Source: an uncultured bacterium
GTDB taxonomy: Bacteria; Pseudomonadota; Gammaproteobacteria; Burkholderiales; Burkholderiaceae_C
DNA: 64,000 bases
NCBI GenBank assembly: GCA_903928495.1
Contig: CAIYQZ010000078.1
Span: 1-64,000 of the forward strand
Reading direction: 5' to 3'
In this document: positions 63,427-64,000 of the stretch, one piece after another
Layout: every line of letters begins with the position of its first letter
How positions within the stretch are numbered: the first letter of the stretch is position 1
The notes under the pieces: model-generated
The model's database searches: none
Told to the model about the DNA's origin: nothing
What the model saw: the letters and a program-made list of their open reading frames with translations, nothing else
Position numbers and translations under genes: made by a program

Positions 63427-64000
63427 ATGTGGTTCCGCCAGTTGATCGACAACCAGACCCAGGCCCTCACATATGTATTGGGCGACCCTGCCAGCAAAGA
63501 GGTGGTGGTGCTGGATCCGCAACCCCGCGACTGGCCCTTGCTGCAGGCGCTGACAGACGACTTTGGCGGCAAGCTCAAGGCCATCCTGCTCACGCACAAC
63601 CACCAGCCCGATCGGCTCCAGCGGTTGCTGGCGCTGAAGCATCCCCTGTTCTATGCCGGTCGTTGGCACTGCCTGCCCGGTACCGGTGCAGCATGGCCCA
63701 CCAGCCACTTACCACTTGGCAACACCACGCTGCGCATGCTACCCACACCAGGCCACACGCTGGAGTGCACCAGTTTTCTGTGGGAAGACCGCCTGTTCTG
63801 CGGCGACTTGCTGGACACGTCCCTGTGCACAGAGCAACCGCAGCCCCAGGACACCGCACGCCTGTGGGAAAGCCAGCAGCAGCAGGTGCTGACACTGCCA
63901 GCCGACACCTTGCTGTACCCCGCACACATCATCCATGGGCGCATGGTGCTCAACCTGCACGACTACCCGCGGCTGTCAGCGGGCGGCGAGCGTTTGCGCT
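63427..64000 (+). CDS. Metallo-beta-lactamase-fold protein, 3' end outside the window
   Basis: The reading frame is open from ATG 63427 to the window end (191 codons). The segments THNHQPDR, PTPGHTLECTSFLWEDRLFCGD and LLYPAHIIHGRMV follow the layout of ETHE1/glyoxalase II-like enzymes. The first metal motif is degenerate: HNHQPD stands where HxHxDH is expected, so one His ligand appears lost. It lies 31 bases after the Rieske gene and is probably co-transcribed with it. Confidence 0.75.
   Translation, partial: MWFRQLIDNQTQALTYVLGDPASKEVVVLDPQPRDWPLLQALTDDFGGKLKAILLTHNHQPDRLQRLLALKHPLFYAGRWHCLPGTGAAWPTSHLPLGNTTLRMLPTPGHTLECTSFLWEDRLFCGDLLDTSLCTEQPQPQDTARLWESQQQQVLTLPADTLLYPAHIIHGRMVLNLHDYPRLSAGGERLR

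Overview
The window is a GC-rich, gene-dense chromosomal segment from a flagellated, respiring betaproteobacterium. It is most likely a Burkholderiales member of the Comamonadaceae type. I infer this from the flagellar gene order (fliE divergent from fliFGHIJK-LMNOPQR), the protein sequences, and a short dispersed repeat (YCCAGCGCTT-N17-AGCTAY) that resembles repeats I remember from that family. I see no rRNA, tRNA, CRISPR array, prophage or insertion sequence.

Layout. (1) 169-11741: flagellar basal body, switch and type III export genes. (2) 11767-13487, minus strand: a NarL-type response regulator and a histidine kinase with its own receiver-like domain. (3) 13675-19416: chemotaxis operon with a small CheZ-like protein, cheY, cheA, cheR, cheD and cheB, but no cheW or receptor. 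(4) 20463-30627: a sulfide/persulfide island. Two tandem CydA-like membrane proteins (the first with a fused C-terminal haem c), a monohaem cytochrome c and flavocytochrome c sulfide dehydrogenase (fccB plus a dihaem fccA) are followed by a peroxiredoxin, a persulfide dioxygenase-like enzyme, a Cys-less thioredoxin-fold protein, a DsrE protein and a rhodanese. (5) 30630-34650, minus strand: an ATPase/FtsX permease/membrane-fusion exporter and a Cys-rich DUF4395 membrane protein. (6) 34873-40500: sulfate/thiosulfate uptake with two binding proteins, cysT, cysW and cysA; then a TerC protein. (7) 41438-45400: a PAS-type sigma54 activator divergent from an octahaem cytochrome c and a membrane cytochrome b. 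(8) 45584-48943: a complete cytochrome bd operon (cydP, cydA, cydB, the 36-residue cydX, ybgE-like). (9) 48990-58577: DUF6858-like protein, a bile-acid/Na+ symporter family transporter, a group II truncated globin, an alpha/beta hydrolase, two chemoreceptors (one a PAS aerotaxis type) and a MacAB-like exporter split by the second receptor. (10) 58655-62553: a c-di-GMP-I (GEMM-I) riboswitch ahead of a secreted betagamma-crystallin/DUF1800 fusion and a Tat-exported DUF1501 protein. (11) 62769-64000: an orphan Rieske protein and a metallo-beta-lactamase-fold protein cut by the window end.

How it fits together. The island at 20-30 kb can be read as one pathway: FccAB oxidises sulfide, electrons pass through c-type cytochromes to an unusual bd-like membrane complex, and persulfides are handled by the dioxygenase, rhodanese and DsrE proteins. 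Sulfur-oxyanion transport lies next door. A GC-centred palindrome (ATACCCC-N2-GGGGTAT) before the peroxiredoxin recurs in near-palindromic form before the octahaem cytochrome and as a partial match before DUF4395, which suggests a shared sulfur-responsive repressor encoded elsewhere. The two strongest leads for new biology are the haem-c-fused, tandem CydA-like complex coupled to sulfide dehydrogenase, and the c-di-GMP riboswitch controlling a crystallin/DUF1800-DUF1501 pair in a motile organism.
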